Position numbers and translations under genes: made by a program. From assembly GCA_003427395.1 (NCBI GenBank), contig BFEA01000734.1:115203-143297 (forward strand): a DNA stretch of 28,095 bases, in the 5' to 3' direction. Shown here in pieces: positions 1 through 7,773 of this stretch. The notes under the pieces were generated by a model, which saw only the letters and a list, made by a program, of their open reading frames with translations, had not been told where the DNA came from and did not search any database. Source of the DNA: Chara braunii. Taxonomy: Eukaryota > Streptophyta > Charophyceae > Charales > Characeae. The first letter of the stretch is position 1. Every line of letters starts with the position of its first letter.

Positions 1-1215
1 TCCGGGTGGGAGGGGCAGGTCGTGAAGCTTCCTGAGCTAATCTGCGTTTTTCATAATGCGCGTAGATCAGCGGTGCGGATGCTTTCAAATCTGCGCCTGA
101 TATCCACCGAGTGTCGTCGCGATCGCATGCTTTGAATGTGACTTTATACTGTCGAGGCTTGCTGCCGTACTTGCGATCGGAGATGACGCGGTCAACTTCC
201 TGATGACCATCCATAGAAGGAGGGTCATGCGATCGTCGGTCCGGAAAGTCGTCGCTCTTGGCTGGCATATAAGTTGTCAGCTTCGAGGCGTGGAAGACCG
301 GATGGACCGTCAGATGCTCTGGAATGTTGATCACAAATGAAGGGCCATCGGGCTCATCGCCCGCGGCTGCTGTCACAGACCAAGGTCCAAACCACTTGGG
401 AAGCAGTTTGCGTGAAATATCCTGTTCCAGTGCAAACTCTTCCGCGGAGACCCAAACCAGATCACCGGCGCGGATGGGACATGGTACGCGACGCCTGTTG
501 GCTTGCTGCTGCATGCGGACTTGAGCCTTTTGCATATTTGCGCGGGCTTGAGTCTTTTGCATATTTGCGCGGGCTTGAGTCAGCAATTCCCTGTACTTCC
601 GGACGGAAGAAGGAGAGCAGGCAGCGTCAATGTCGGCTGGTCGAGGGAGGAGAAGGTCGGCGAAGATCCGGCCTTTCCGTCCACCGTGGTGCAACTCAAA
701 TGGAGTCATGCCGATCGCCAGATGCACCGAAGTGTTGTAGGCGAACTCGATGTCGGGGAGGCGGTCAACCCAATCTTTCTGGTCCGGACGGATGAGCGTA
801 CGAAGCATCATTTGAGCGGTCTGATGTGCCCGCTCTGTCTGCCCGTCTGTCTCAGGGTGTCGAGCCGAACTTGGTTTCATTGTTGTGCCGGACTCCTGCA
901 TGAGAGCAGTCCAAAACGCCGACATGAAACGAGTGTCGCGGTCGCTGACAATGTCTTCTGGTGGCCACAAATCCAACCAGTGTGCAGGAGGCGTGCCAGC
1001 TCGGGAGCCGTGGAGTAGTACTTGCAAGGGAGAAAACGCGCGTACTTACTCAATTGGTCCACAACCGTGAGGATGNNGTCGTGCCCGAGCCGGTCGCGAG
1101 GAAACGGACCGGTNACGTCTATGGCAATGGAGAGACCGGGTTCCCGTGGGATAGGCATCGGGTGTAACTCGCCGTAGGGATTGCGGTTGCGGGGCTTGCT
1201 GCGTCGGCAAACTTC
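1..1215 (-). pseudogene. Ty3/gypsy integrase C-terminal half with chromodomain (fragment)
   Basis: The minus strand is open from about 965 to the left edge of the window, so the frame continues outside. Reading leftward from 1215 there is the end of the integrase zinc-binding region (CRRSKPRNRNPYG), the first catalytic Asp (SIAID.TGPFPRDRLG), the second Asp (EDIVSDRDTRFMSAFW) and the catalytic Glu (HPETDGQTERAHQT). These are followed by a GPY/F-type motif (KLLPKWFGPW, near 380-400) and a chromodomain-like tail (VDRVISDRKYGSKPRQYKV, near 60-215). Such domains insert the cDNA and, in chromoviruses, tether integration to heterochromatin. One frameshift near 962-968 separates GWICGH from PEDIVSD, and Ns at 1076, 1077 and 1114 blur the first part. 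Homology stops abruptly at about 1215, so RT and RNase H are missing. It is a pseudogene unless the frameshift is an assembly error. The family assignment is secure; activity is unlikely. Confidence 0.88.
527..580. repeat. Perfect 27-bp tandem duplication inside the integrase
   Basis: Two head-to-tail identical 27-bp units (527-553 and 554-580) encode a repeated nonapeptide, TQARANMQK, on the minus strand. They lie in the linker between the catalytic core and the GPY/F motif. The length is a multiple of three, so the frame is kept. The identity of the copies suggests a recent slippage event. Confidence 0.95.
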
Positions 1216-1620
1216 GACTCAATTCCAGCTCACCCTCCACACCCAACCTAAAAGGCTTTAGCCCTGGTGATTTTCTTTGTTTCATTATGGTTTCACCCGG
1301 ACTTTTATTGAATGACCATTTAACAAAGGGTACTTAGTATTTAATTAAGGTTGATTGGACAGAAGGTTTGGGGTTTGCATGGCTAGAGCGAGGGGTATAA
1401 GTGTCGAAGATGGTTGGGGTTGACTCCGTGTAGTGTGTGGGCTGTTGATTTGACTCGTTGATGTGATTGCCGGTATGTGCTGTGAATAAGATTCTGGATT
1501 TGGTTGCCTGCGATCACATATATACGTATTATTGTGAGGGACCNCAGTGAGACTGTGAGAAGTGATCGTCACATACTTCCTTTTTTTATATATGCATACA
1601 TGGGTATACCTGGGGTGAAT
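1216..1620. other. No recognisable gene
   Basis: AT-leaning sequence between the truncated integrase and the GC-richer block that follows. Short open frames exist on both strands but none shows family motifs or coding character. I see no RNA gene or clear repeat here. Confidence 0.6.
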
Positions 1621-1893
1621 AATTGCATTGGCTAAGGGCCCCGTACAGAAAGCATACCCAGAGGTTAAGACTGGGAGGCCCAGGGAAGACCACTACTTTT
1701 TATTTATTTTGCTTCTTGGGGGTTTTCCTAGTCGGACGTTGGTCCTGGGCCGGGATTCAAGGTCCTTGTCCAGGACATCCCAAGCCCTGGGCTCTACAGG
1801 GGAGGGATTTTCCCTCGCGCAGATCCTATTCGCTTTACCCATCGGGGCACCCCACCCTGAAGGCGGAAGTGTCGCGAGGGTCGAACGACATGT

Positions 1894-1962
1894 CCTTCAG
1901 CCGTTCAATATCGTGTGGGGTAACACCCCCCCACAATATATTCCTTCAGCCATTCAATATCG
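1894..1962. repeat. 20-bp direct repeat flanking a small hairpin
   Basis: The 20-mer CCTTCAGCC(G/A)TTCAATATCG occurs at 1894-1913 and 1943-1962 with one mismatch. The spacer between holds a small inverted repeat (TGTGGGG ... CCCCACA). A repeat-hairpin-repeat layout may be a remnant of a small insertion, but no element boundary can be proved. Confidence 0.7.
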
Positions 1963-2352
1963 CGAGGCCGGAGCCGCGATTACCACTCAAGGTTGACATT
2001 GCTGGTTGGTATGAGATTGNCCTGCAGCTGCGCGGCTTTATATCAGAATTCCGCGCGCAACGTTTNGNCACCCTAGTGTGTAAAAGTTATGGGATTAAAA
2101 AGGGACCGNCACNTATGGACNAATNTTTGTGATTACTATAGGTCGCTGACACCGCGCGAAAAAGGGGAGGGCACCCCAGGGTTATGATTTTTATTAGACG
2201 GGGGAACCGTCGGTCTATTCCTTATCCTTGCTTTTTAGAGATTTTTTATGGTTGGACGTTGTAGTCCGTGGCAGCCGTCAAAGTCGAACCCCTTGACTTT
2301 CGCCCAGGCCCGGGGAGGACTTACCCCTAGGGCCGCGAGAAACGACTACCAC

Positions 2353-2515
2353 CACAGGTATAAAACCTGTGTACCACCCGCTCTGCATAAGGGTGCAGAA
2401 GAGGGTGTGTGGTCCNNAACCGCGCACGGCGGTTGTCCANCATCGAGAGATTAACCCTCAAGGCGCGCGTCAGCCGACACTTGNGTGTCGAATGTGACCC
2501 TCGAGATTAACGAGG
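2353..2515. repeat. Train of short stem-loops
   Basis: Four short perfect inverted repeats lie in 163 bases: CACAGGT/ACCTGTG (2353-2371), TCTGCA/TGCAGA (2382-2399), CGACAC/GTGTCG (2475-2490) and CCTCG/CGAGG (2499-2515). A looser pairing at about 2419-2435 adds a fifth. Transcribed RNA could fold into consecutive hairpins. No known structured RNA family is recognised. Confidence 0.55.
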
Positions 2516-2600
2516 ACCGCATAAGTATGGGTACCACATAGTACGCCATCGCTGCGACTGCTTGCGTACGATTGCATTGCGAGTCGATATGAGTCACCCC

Positions 2601-3224
2601 TGCGTCAGCGCAGTTTTATACAAAGTTTCGCGCGTGACGTCTATTCGATTTCCGCATCAGAGAGTTACGGGACGACTACCGAGGGGCTGGGAGCGTTGTC
2701 GCGTTGTTCGCGNNGTGTCGTTTTGTGTGTGTGNGTGTGTGTGTGTTGATTGTCCTGCGGTTGTNAGAGTGGTGTGCGCGTGNTGTGTGGGATGCGTCCT
2801 AGTCGACCGACGTTGAATCGCGCTTGGGACTTCAGCCCCCCAAGATGACGTTTCACGTGCGGGTCCGACAGAGGCGTATTACCGCGCGTGCCCCCTATGC
2901 TACAACGAACGAGAAACGCCCTCGGTTGGTCCACCTCTGCGATTGCAACTGATTAGCTTTCGTACTGTGGACTGGTAGCTCGGCGGGGATACGCCCACCA
3001 AAGGGAGGTGACAACTCCTGTAAGGTGTAGGTAAGTCGTGCCTCGCATAGGCCCTATCTTGTCGTAGGGGCTCGCAAGAGGTATGGCTGGCGCACTCGGG
3101 CGGAGCGGCTTGCGGAAGCTCCACATGTATTATCTGCGACGAAGGATTTAAACCAACTCTTGCGTGACGCGGCCGAGAGGGTCCCGCGCTGCCCTGATGC
3201 GGTGTCGGACCGATGCGCTCGACA
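2601..3224. repeat. LTR-like dispersed repeat, copy 1
   Basis: About 624 bp, clearly homologous and in the same orientation to 19315-19930. Both ends fit TG...CA (TGCGTC... and ...CTCGACA), as in LTRs. It contains a (GT)n tract near 2730-2755, several Ns and a long, highly conserved central part (about 2890-3120). Short minus-strand frames in this part are shared between copies, but most base differences change the amino acid, so it is probably not coding. It lies just beyond the C-terminal side of a minus-strand integrase remnant, the position expected of a 3' LTR. No flanking target duplication is visible. LTR identity is an inference; the repeat pair itself is plain. Confidence 0.7.
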
Positions 3225-3389
3225 GCGCTTGTTTACGTTGACGAGCACATTTCCTCACCTTCATGATGTCCCCTAATTTGTACTGGGGCGAGGTCCAACG
3301 TTCCGATTTCAAGCCTCGTAACTCCGGACTTGTTGGCCTTTGGCCATTTCTATCATTCGCTGTCTTTTCAAAGCCAAACGAGGGAGGGT

Positions 3390-3960
3390 TTGTTCCATCA
3401 GTTCTCAGTGTCGCTTGGCATTTTCATTAGCCATCACCCTTGTAGGTTGTCGACCCAACGTTTCGTCATTCAAGCTTGGCAGAGCTACGCAGGCTAGGCG
3501 ATTGGTCCGTAATTGGAACGGGGACAGATCTGTGGACTCGTGAGGTGTCCCCGGATGAATGGCCAGAATGTGATCAACAACGTCCGGCCAGGGCCTCGTG
3601 TCCCTAACCGCGATATTCCGTCGTAGGGCGGTTTTCATCACTTGATTTACGTTTTCTACGAGGTCATTGATTGAGACATATGGGCAGCGGTGTTCCGAAT
3701 GGAGACGCCATGTATGACTAGGATCCTCAAGACCTCCCCTTGCAACTCTACTCCATTGTCTGTTAAGATCTCCTCGGTATCCTGATGCATTCCGAGAAAA
3801 CGGTTGACGTGTCACACAATCTCCGCCGTTTGTCCCGTGCATGCGTGATCAGCTTGGCCAAGAACTAGTTGCAGAGAAAGTCTCGTTTCTCTGAAGACGA
3901 TTTTTCTTACCATCTGTCACGCCGCTCCTAAGTGACCTTCAGCCTGTGACGAGCACGGTT
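3390..3960 (-). pseudogene. Retrotransposon integrase remnant (second family)
   Basis: Read on the minus strand from about 3950 to 3405, the frames give integrase-core pieces. These include GQADHACTGQTAEIV, then an in-frame stop, then EEILTDNGVE with the second catalytic Asp (TDNG), NTAAHMSQS, and after a frame change NDLVENVNQVMK with the catalytic Glu. A helix-rich tail follows, ending HESTDLSPFQL. The order and spacing match the retroviral-type DDE core of LTR elements. At least one stop and one or two frameshifts disable it. Its sequence differs clearly from the integrase at 1-1215, so it is another element family. Its C-terminal end points toward the LTR-like repeat at 2601-3224. Confidence 0.72.
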
Positions 3961-4326
3961 GTCAGAGACTGCCGATCCGCTTCTTTGTGGTTGCTCAGGC
4001 CGAAAATCTCAGATAAGATGGTGACTATTGCAAGATAACTTCCTTCGACTTTTAATTTCGGCTCTCTTTTCCTTCCTTTTATTTGGTTAATTAGGATGAT
4101 TGATCGTTGTTGACCGATTATGTCCCACTTTGACGAGGGTTAAGCCTGCGGTGGATCGTGCGAATAGGTAAACAAGGGGGTGAAGCCCCGACACGGGACA
4201 ACAGTTGGAAACGAGCTGGCAGTGAAAAGAGTCTAAAGCACAGGCTACTATTCTAAGGAAATTAGCAAAATTGAAATGGTTGGACAATCTTGATGTTGAC
4301 ACTTGTGTATTGTGTGTGATCACCGT
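3961..4326. other. No recognisable gene
   Basis: Sequence between the integrase remnant and the 13-bp minisatellite. Only short open frames occur. It may be more of the degraded element to its left, but I see no motif that shows this. Confidence 0.5.
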
Positions 4327-4586
4327 GCAATTGTGTCATGTGATCACATCATGTAACTGCACCATGTGATCTCATCGTGTAATTGTGCCATGTGATCGCA
4401 TTGCGTAACTGTACTGTGTGGCTATACCGTGCAACTGGGCCACGTGACCGTATTGAGTGACAGTACCGCGAGACTATACCTTGTGACTGTACCATGCTAT
4501 TGCGCCGTGCAATTGCGCCATGTGGCTGCATCGTGCGTTTGTTCCATGTGATTGTGCTGCGTGACTGCGCCATGTAACGGCGCAAG
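4327..4586. repeat. Minisatellite, 20 units of 13 bp
   Basis: Twenty consecutive 13-bp units, consensus about GTG-ACTGCACCAT, fill exactly 260 bp without any insertion or deletion. Units differ at up to half their positions, for example GTGATCACATCAT, GTAACTGTACTGT and GTGGCTGCATCGT. The leading G is invariant. Because 13 is not a multiple of three, the open frame that crosses it on the minus strand is an artefact of the repeat. Its function is unknown. Confidence 0.93.
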
Positions 4587-6507
4587 TGCGTAAAAGCGTA
4601 GGCTTGCAAGTGTTCACTCAATTGGATGGTGGCCTATAGAGAATAGAACTCGATTGTGCTGTGAGAAGAGAGGGTGCGAGTCTGTGAAAACCTGCATTAA
4701 CCTGCGCGTGCAAGTTGTGTGCCTTGTGAGTCTGATAACCGCTGGCGAGTGTTTGATCAACTGTGAGGATCTTCTTCTACAAAGGGGGAAAATGTAAAGA
4801 ATGATTTTCGTCGGCTGTCTTCCTACGCCTTGACTCCTGATTGGATGGGGAAAAGAAAGTTAGTACTAAGGGGAATCTCCTATGTCCTCGCTAACTTCCT
4901 CCTTGATGGTGACTGAGTGTCGTTTTGCCTGGACGGGTAGGATCTAACCCAATGGAAAAATAAATTGAGTACCCATCACAGCAAACAAGGTTTCAATCAG
5001 AAAAGCGTGAAGCGTTGTGTGAACCCCTTTTTTTTTCCTTGCTTCTTCTGAAGATTCTCACCGCTGTTGACCTCTATGTAGTCGGTAATGGCATGAGCAC
5101 CAGGGCAGCTCTTTTCTGAGCCCTCGTCCTTACCTGATTTCTTTTCTTTAAGCTTGAGTGCGGATAGGTCAAATGCCAAGGAACGGAGCCCCTCGGGTGG
5201 AAAACTTGGATTCTGAGCACAGACTGCTCCAGTTTTCAGTTAAAACAGACGTATGAGCGGCTGAGCTGACAGTGCCCTTTACATTTTGTTTGACAACACA
5301 AAAGGTACGGATTATGTAACGGGGCCCCGAGCAACACCCGAACTCACCCAATACAGCAAACACCCAGTGTTACGGATGAATTGGCGAGAGCCTGTGACCC
5401 TTTTTGCCTCATGTTGGCAAAGGTTGTGCTCAGATTCTTCTGCGTTGTGAACGAGTGAAAACCGATCACTTGGGACTCTGCCCTAGCTGGAAATGGGTTA
5501 GCATTTGATACTTCCCTCGTGCAACATACGAACACCAGCTATGATTGATGACACGGTGTGCTGAGTACAAATGGGAATCGAATAGTGTGCTCGAAGTCTC
5601 ATAACATGCTAAGTGTAAACGATGCCCAGTGCGTGGATGGCCTACAGTGTATGCGTATTGAGCAAGAGTAAGCTCTTGTTTAAGGTTGTGACGCCGAAGT
5701 ACAGAACAACCCTGTGATCTTACCTGATGAACGGGGTTTAGCGTGGGCAAGTGTTTCGAATCACCCTAACGAAAGGCGACCAGGGGGCGAGCCCAGCAGT
5801 GGCCTATAGGGTATGCGTAGGATCTACAGTAAAGGTAGAACTGTTCAGGGTGGCAGACTTGCCTCCAGACCGCCAAAACAAAGAGGTTTGAGCAGCGCGC
5901 CTCAGCGTTGAGTAAACGGTAATCTGGAGTGTTGTGCTCAGACGTGCCTGTGTGCCTGTGAAACGATCATTGTTCAGGGTGAGGCCATATATCTTTGGGA
6001 GCGGATCACTATCGTGTTAACTGCAGACTCTACTCATGCCAGACCCTTGGCAACCCATTATCAGACCTAAGAGACCCAGCTTCTATGAAAGTGATCCTGT
6101 TCAGGAAGGACTAACCACCAGTTAAGCAAATCCAAAGGGGGTGGTTTATGAGGGAGTCGTGGGCTGTTGAGAGAGTGGTGCTATACAGATCACAATGGGG
6201 TCAATTGCTGTATTCTCAGCCTACCGCATTATGTGACTGGTGACTGTTAGAAAACGATATTACCAGACTGATTACCTTGATTCACTTTCATTCAGGGGGT
6301 TCTCCTCATCAACCAAGCTACCCGTTACCCTCCTGAAGGTAATCCCTAGTAAGGCAACGATCCCCTGTTGCCAGAGCTATTGTCAGCAATTCTCTATCAG
6401 TCGGCAGATCAGTCATCTGCCAGTTTCGTTTTGGCAGGCCAATATCGTTCAGTGGATACAGCTAATCCAATACTCTGTCGTGAAAAGTGAACTTCAAGAG
6501 CATCACG
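4587..6507. other. Long intergenic stretch without recognisable genes
   Basis: About 1.9 kb of mixed composition. Short open frames on the minus strand (5000-5750) lack ATG starts and known motifs. Minor structure includes a short repeat, TGGCCTA(C/T)AG(T/G)GTATGCGTA, near 5635 and 5801. There are also a CAAGAG/CTCTTG hairpin near 5660 and a perfect 7-bp hairpin GGCAGAT/ATCTGCC at 6403-6421. The last few hundred bases presumably hold the promoter and 5' UTR of the ORF cluster, but no TATA box or initiator can be assigned. Confidence 0.55.
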
Positions 6508-6555
6508 CAGGGAAACATGAGAGAGTACTCTGGAGCAACAGGGAAACATGAGAGA
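6508..6555 (+). repeat. 17-bp direct repeat around the first ORF's start codon
   Basis: CAGGGAAACATGAGAGA occurs at 6508-6524 and again at 6539-6555, 31 bp apart. The second copy carries the start codon of the 82-codon ORF. The first copy supplies an out-of-frame upstream ATG that opens a short overlapping frame. The duplication therefore makes two identical initiation contexts in different frames. Confidence 0.85.
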
Positions 6556-6796
6556 AAACGAAGTCCTAGTGATAAAGTTTGTTTCTGTCAGGGACAAGAA
6601 AGAGGGCTGGGAGGAGGAGGCACATAAGGACATGGAGAAACACAGAATGGTTCAGAGAAAGTTTGCTGTTGAGATAGTTGGGGAAAGGAGGTACATCGAA
6701 TATGTAATTTACTTCTACAGACTTGATGGGAAACCGCACAGCACTATCTCTCAATTAGAAACGGTCGAGCAAGCGAGGGCAGAGGTTGAGCCATAA
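6548..6796 (+). CDS. Small protein, 82 aa, unknown family (cluster ORF A)
   Basis: Complete ATG-to-TAA frame of 82 codons with a stop upstream in the same frame near 6520. The product is charged, with a Lys/Glu-rich helix-like N-terminal half and a C-terminal half that reads as beta-beta-beta-alpha: KFAVEIV, YIEYVIYFYRLDGKP, TISQLETVEQARAEV. It aligns without gaps over its whole length with the ORF at 7094-7348. Shared residues are Trp21, Glu23, Ala25, Asp28, Val35, Lys38, Val44, the IEY..Y.Y block at 50-57, Gly61, IS at 67-68 and E.AR at 74-77. About ten of these use different synonymous codons in the two genes, which argues for selection on the protein. There is no signal peptide or membrane segment. 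I do not recognise the family; a compact binding domain is possible. It is the first of three same-strand ORFs, and no intron is evident. Confidence 0.55.
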   Translation: MRENEVLVIKFVSVRDKKEGWEEEAHKDMEKHRMVQRKFAVEIVGERRYIEYVIYFYRLDGKPHSTISQLETVEQARAEVEP

Positions 6797-6864
6797 AAGA
6801 AAAGGAGCTGACGGTTTTCGAACGGGGAACCCGGGTTACTGAAACCCTGAGCGGTATTCAGCTC

Positions 6865-7020
6865 AGGATTCAGACTTGGCACTCGGGGCCATATTCAGAT
6901 TAGTGTTTAAACTCAATATTCGAGACAGTACTCAGAACTGTATTTGGAACTGTACTCGGAGTTGTACTCAGAACTGTACTGTGAACGACTCCCAGGGTGG
7001 TACTTAGGACTGCATTCAGA
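6865..7020. repeat. Degenerate array of 12-bp period (13 units)
   Basis: Between ORFs A and B, a motif near ACTGTACTCAGA recurs every 12 bp in phase from about 6865 to 7020. TCAGA-like cores end at 6876, 6888, 6900, 6924, 6936, 6948, 6960, 6972, 6984, 6996, 7008 and 7020. Outer units are weak and one (ending 6912) is barely recognisable. The spacing is kept without indels. It could be a tandem repeat, a phased protein-binding array or a remnant of coding repeats. The plus-strand frames contain stops. Confidence 0.8.
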
Positions 7021-7093
7021 ACGGCCCTTCTGAGCGGCAATCTCGGCAGCAGCAGTCAACTGGAAACCAAACAGTGGGAAATTTAGAAAAGAA

Positions 7094-7348
7094 ATGGGGG
7101 ACAGTGATACCGTTAGAGTGACTTGCTCGTTGCATCAAGCATCAACAATGGATTGGAGGGAGACGGCAACCGATGACTATAATTGCCAGACTATCGTCAT
7201 GATGAAGCACGTGCTGACACTTGTAAGAAACCATACAAAAATTGAATACACCTACTATCTGTATGACAATAGTGGAAGACTGTGTGCATCCATCTCATCT
7301 GTGGGTTCTCTTGAGGAGGCACGGAGAACCATTTGCAGATACCAGTAA
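7094..7348 (+). CDS. Small protein, 84 aa, paralogue of cluster ORF A (cluster ORF B)
   Basis: Complete ATG-to-TAA frame of 84 codons. The N-terminal third is polar and variable (MGDSDTVRVTCSLHQASTMD). The C-terminal half has the pattern HVLTLVR, KIEYTYYLYDNSGRL, SISSVGSLEEARRTI, predicted by eye as three strands and a helix. Gap-free comparison with the ORF at 6548 gives about 19 identities in 82 positions, concentrated in IEY..Y.Y...G.....IS.....EEAR. The DNA is much more diverged than these residues, with tyrosines, Ile50, Gly61, Ser68, Ala76 and Arg77 encoded by different codons. It arose by tandem duplication. It has its own start and stop, so it is not an exon continuation of ORF A, though spliced use cannot be excluded. 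Function and family are unknown. Confidence 0.55.
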   Translation: MGDSDTVRVTCSLHQASTMDWRETATDDYNCQTIVMMKHVLTLVRNHTKIEYTYYLYDNSGRLCASISSVGSLEEARRTICRYQ

Positions 7349-7549
7349 AACGAATTGTACCGGGCAGGGAGTAAGTAAGATAAGATTGAGTCAGGATGGA
7401 AACTAGTAGCTACCATAAATACTGCAAACCTACAAATCATGAGGATAAATAGCAAACGTTTATGACACGGTAAAAGCCGATAAAACACCAATTCAGAAAA
7501 TAATCAGCATTTGACTCAGTAACCAGTAATCTTAACAGCCGTCAATTCC

Positions 7550-7700
7550 ACGGCAGCAATCAGTTCCTGGTAATCAGTTTCCAGCAGTAATTTCTTAGTA
7601 ATCAGTTCTTCAGCATCAATTTTCCAGTAATCAGTCTTCAGCATTACTCTTCAGAACTCAGTCCTCGACATTCAGTTGTCGACATTCACCTTTCAGCAAA
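7550..7700. repeat. Degenerate array of about 14-bp period
   Basis: Between ORFs B and C, the motif (T)AATCAGTTTCCAG recurs at a spacing close to 14 bp, with TCAG cores near 7560, 7574, 7602, 7631, 7658 and 7672 and weaker units between. Unlike the 12-bp and 13-bp arrays, it tolerates small spacing changes. It is CT- and A-rich and not coding. Confidence 0.6.
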
Positions 7701-7773
7701 GCAGCTTCCCGCAATCAGTTTGGTAACCTGTTCTCCGGGACCGTCTGATCAGTTTGTACTGGCCAGAGTACTC

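Larger units (their letters stand above)
1621..2600. other. Non-coding, hairpin-rich block
   Basis: GC-rich sequence with several Ns and many short inverted repeats, and no frame carrying recognisable protein motifs. It was checked by eye for rRNA, tRNA and snRNA signatures and none was convincing. Its right end abuts the LTR-like repeat at 2601. It may be flanking or internal sequence of an old element, but nothing in it identifies a family. Confidence 0.5.

Noticed and set aside
337-1018. Plus-strand open frames of 152 and 171 codons over the integrase region
   Set aside because: They are antisense shadows of the minus-strand integrase, whose catalytic motifs are clear.
2140-2530. Possible ribosomal RNA or tRNA sequence because of GC content and hairpins
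   Set aside because: No conserved rRNA cores or tRNA A/B boxes are recognisable; the stems are short and unrelated to known RNA architecture.
2900-3124. Minus-strand ORF shared by both LTR-like repeats (also in 19613-19975)
   Set aside because: Codon comparison of the two copies shows mostly amino-acid-changing differences and few synonymous ones, so similarity is at DNA level.
4349-4621. 90-codon minus-strand ORF
   Set aside because: It is produced by the 13-bp tandem repeat and has a non-coding period.
4997-5750. Minus-strand frames followed by CAG|GTAAG donor-like sequences near 5129-5136 and 5719-5726, suggesting short first exons
   Set aside because: The frames lack ATG starts, no matching acceptors or downstream coding exons could be found, and GTAAG strings occur by chance.
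6240-6551. 103-codon plus-strand ORF just before the small-gene cluster
   Set aside because: It starts with GTG, has no motif or paralogue, and overlaps the start of the better supported ORF; probably leader sequence.
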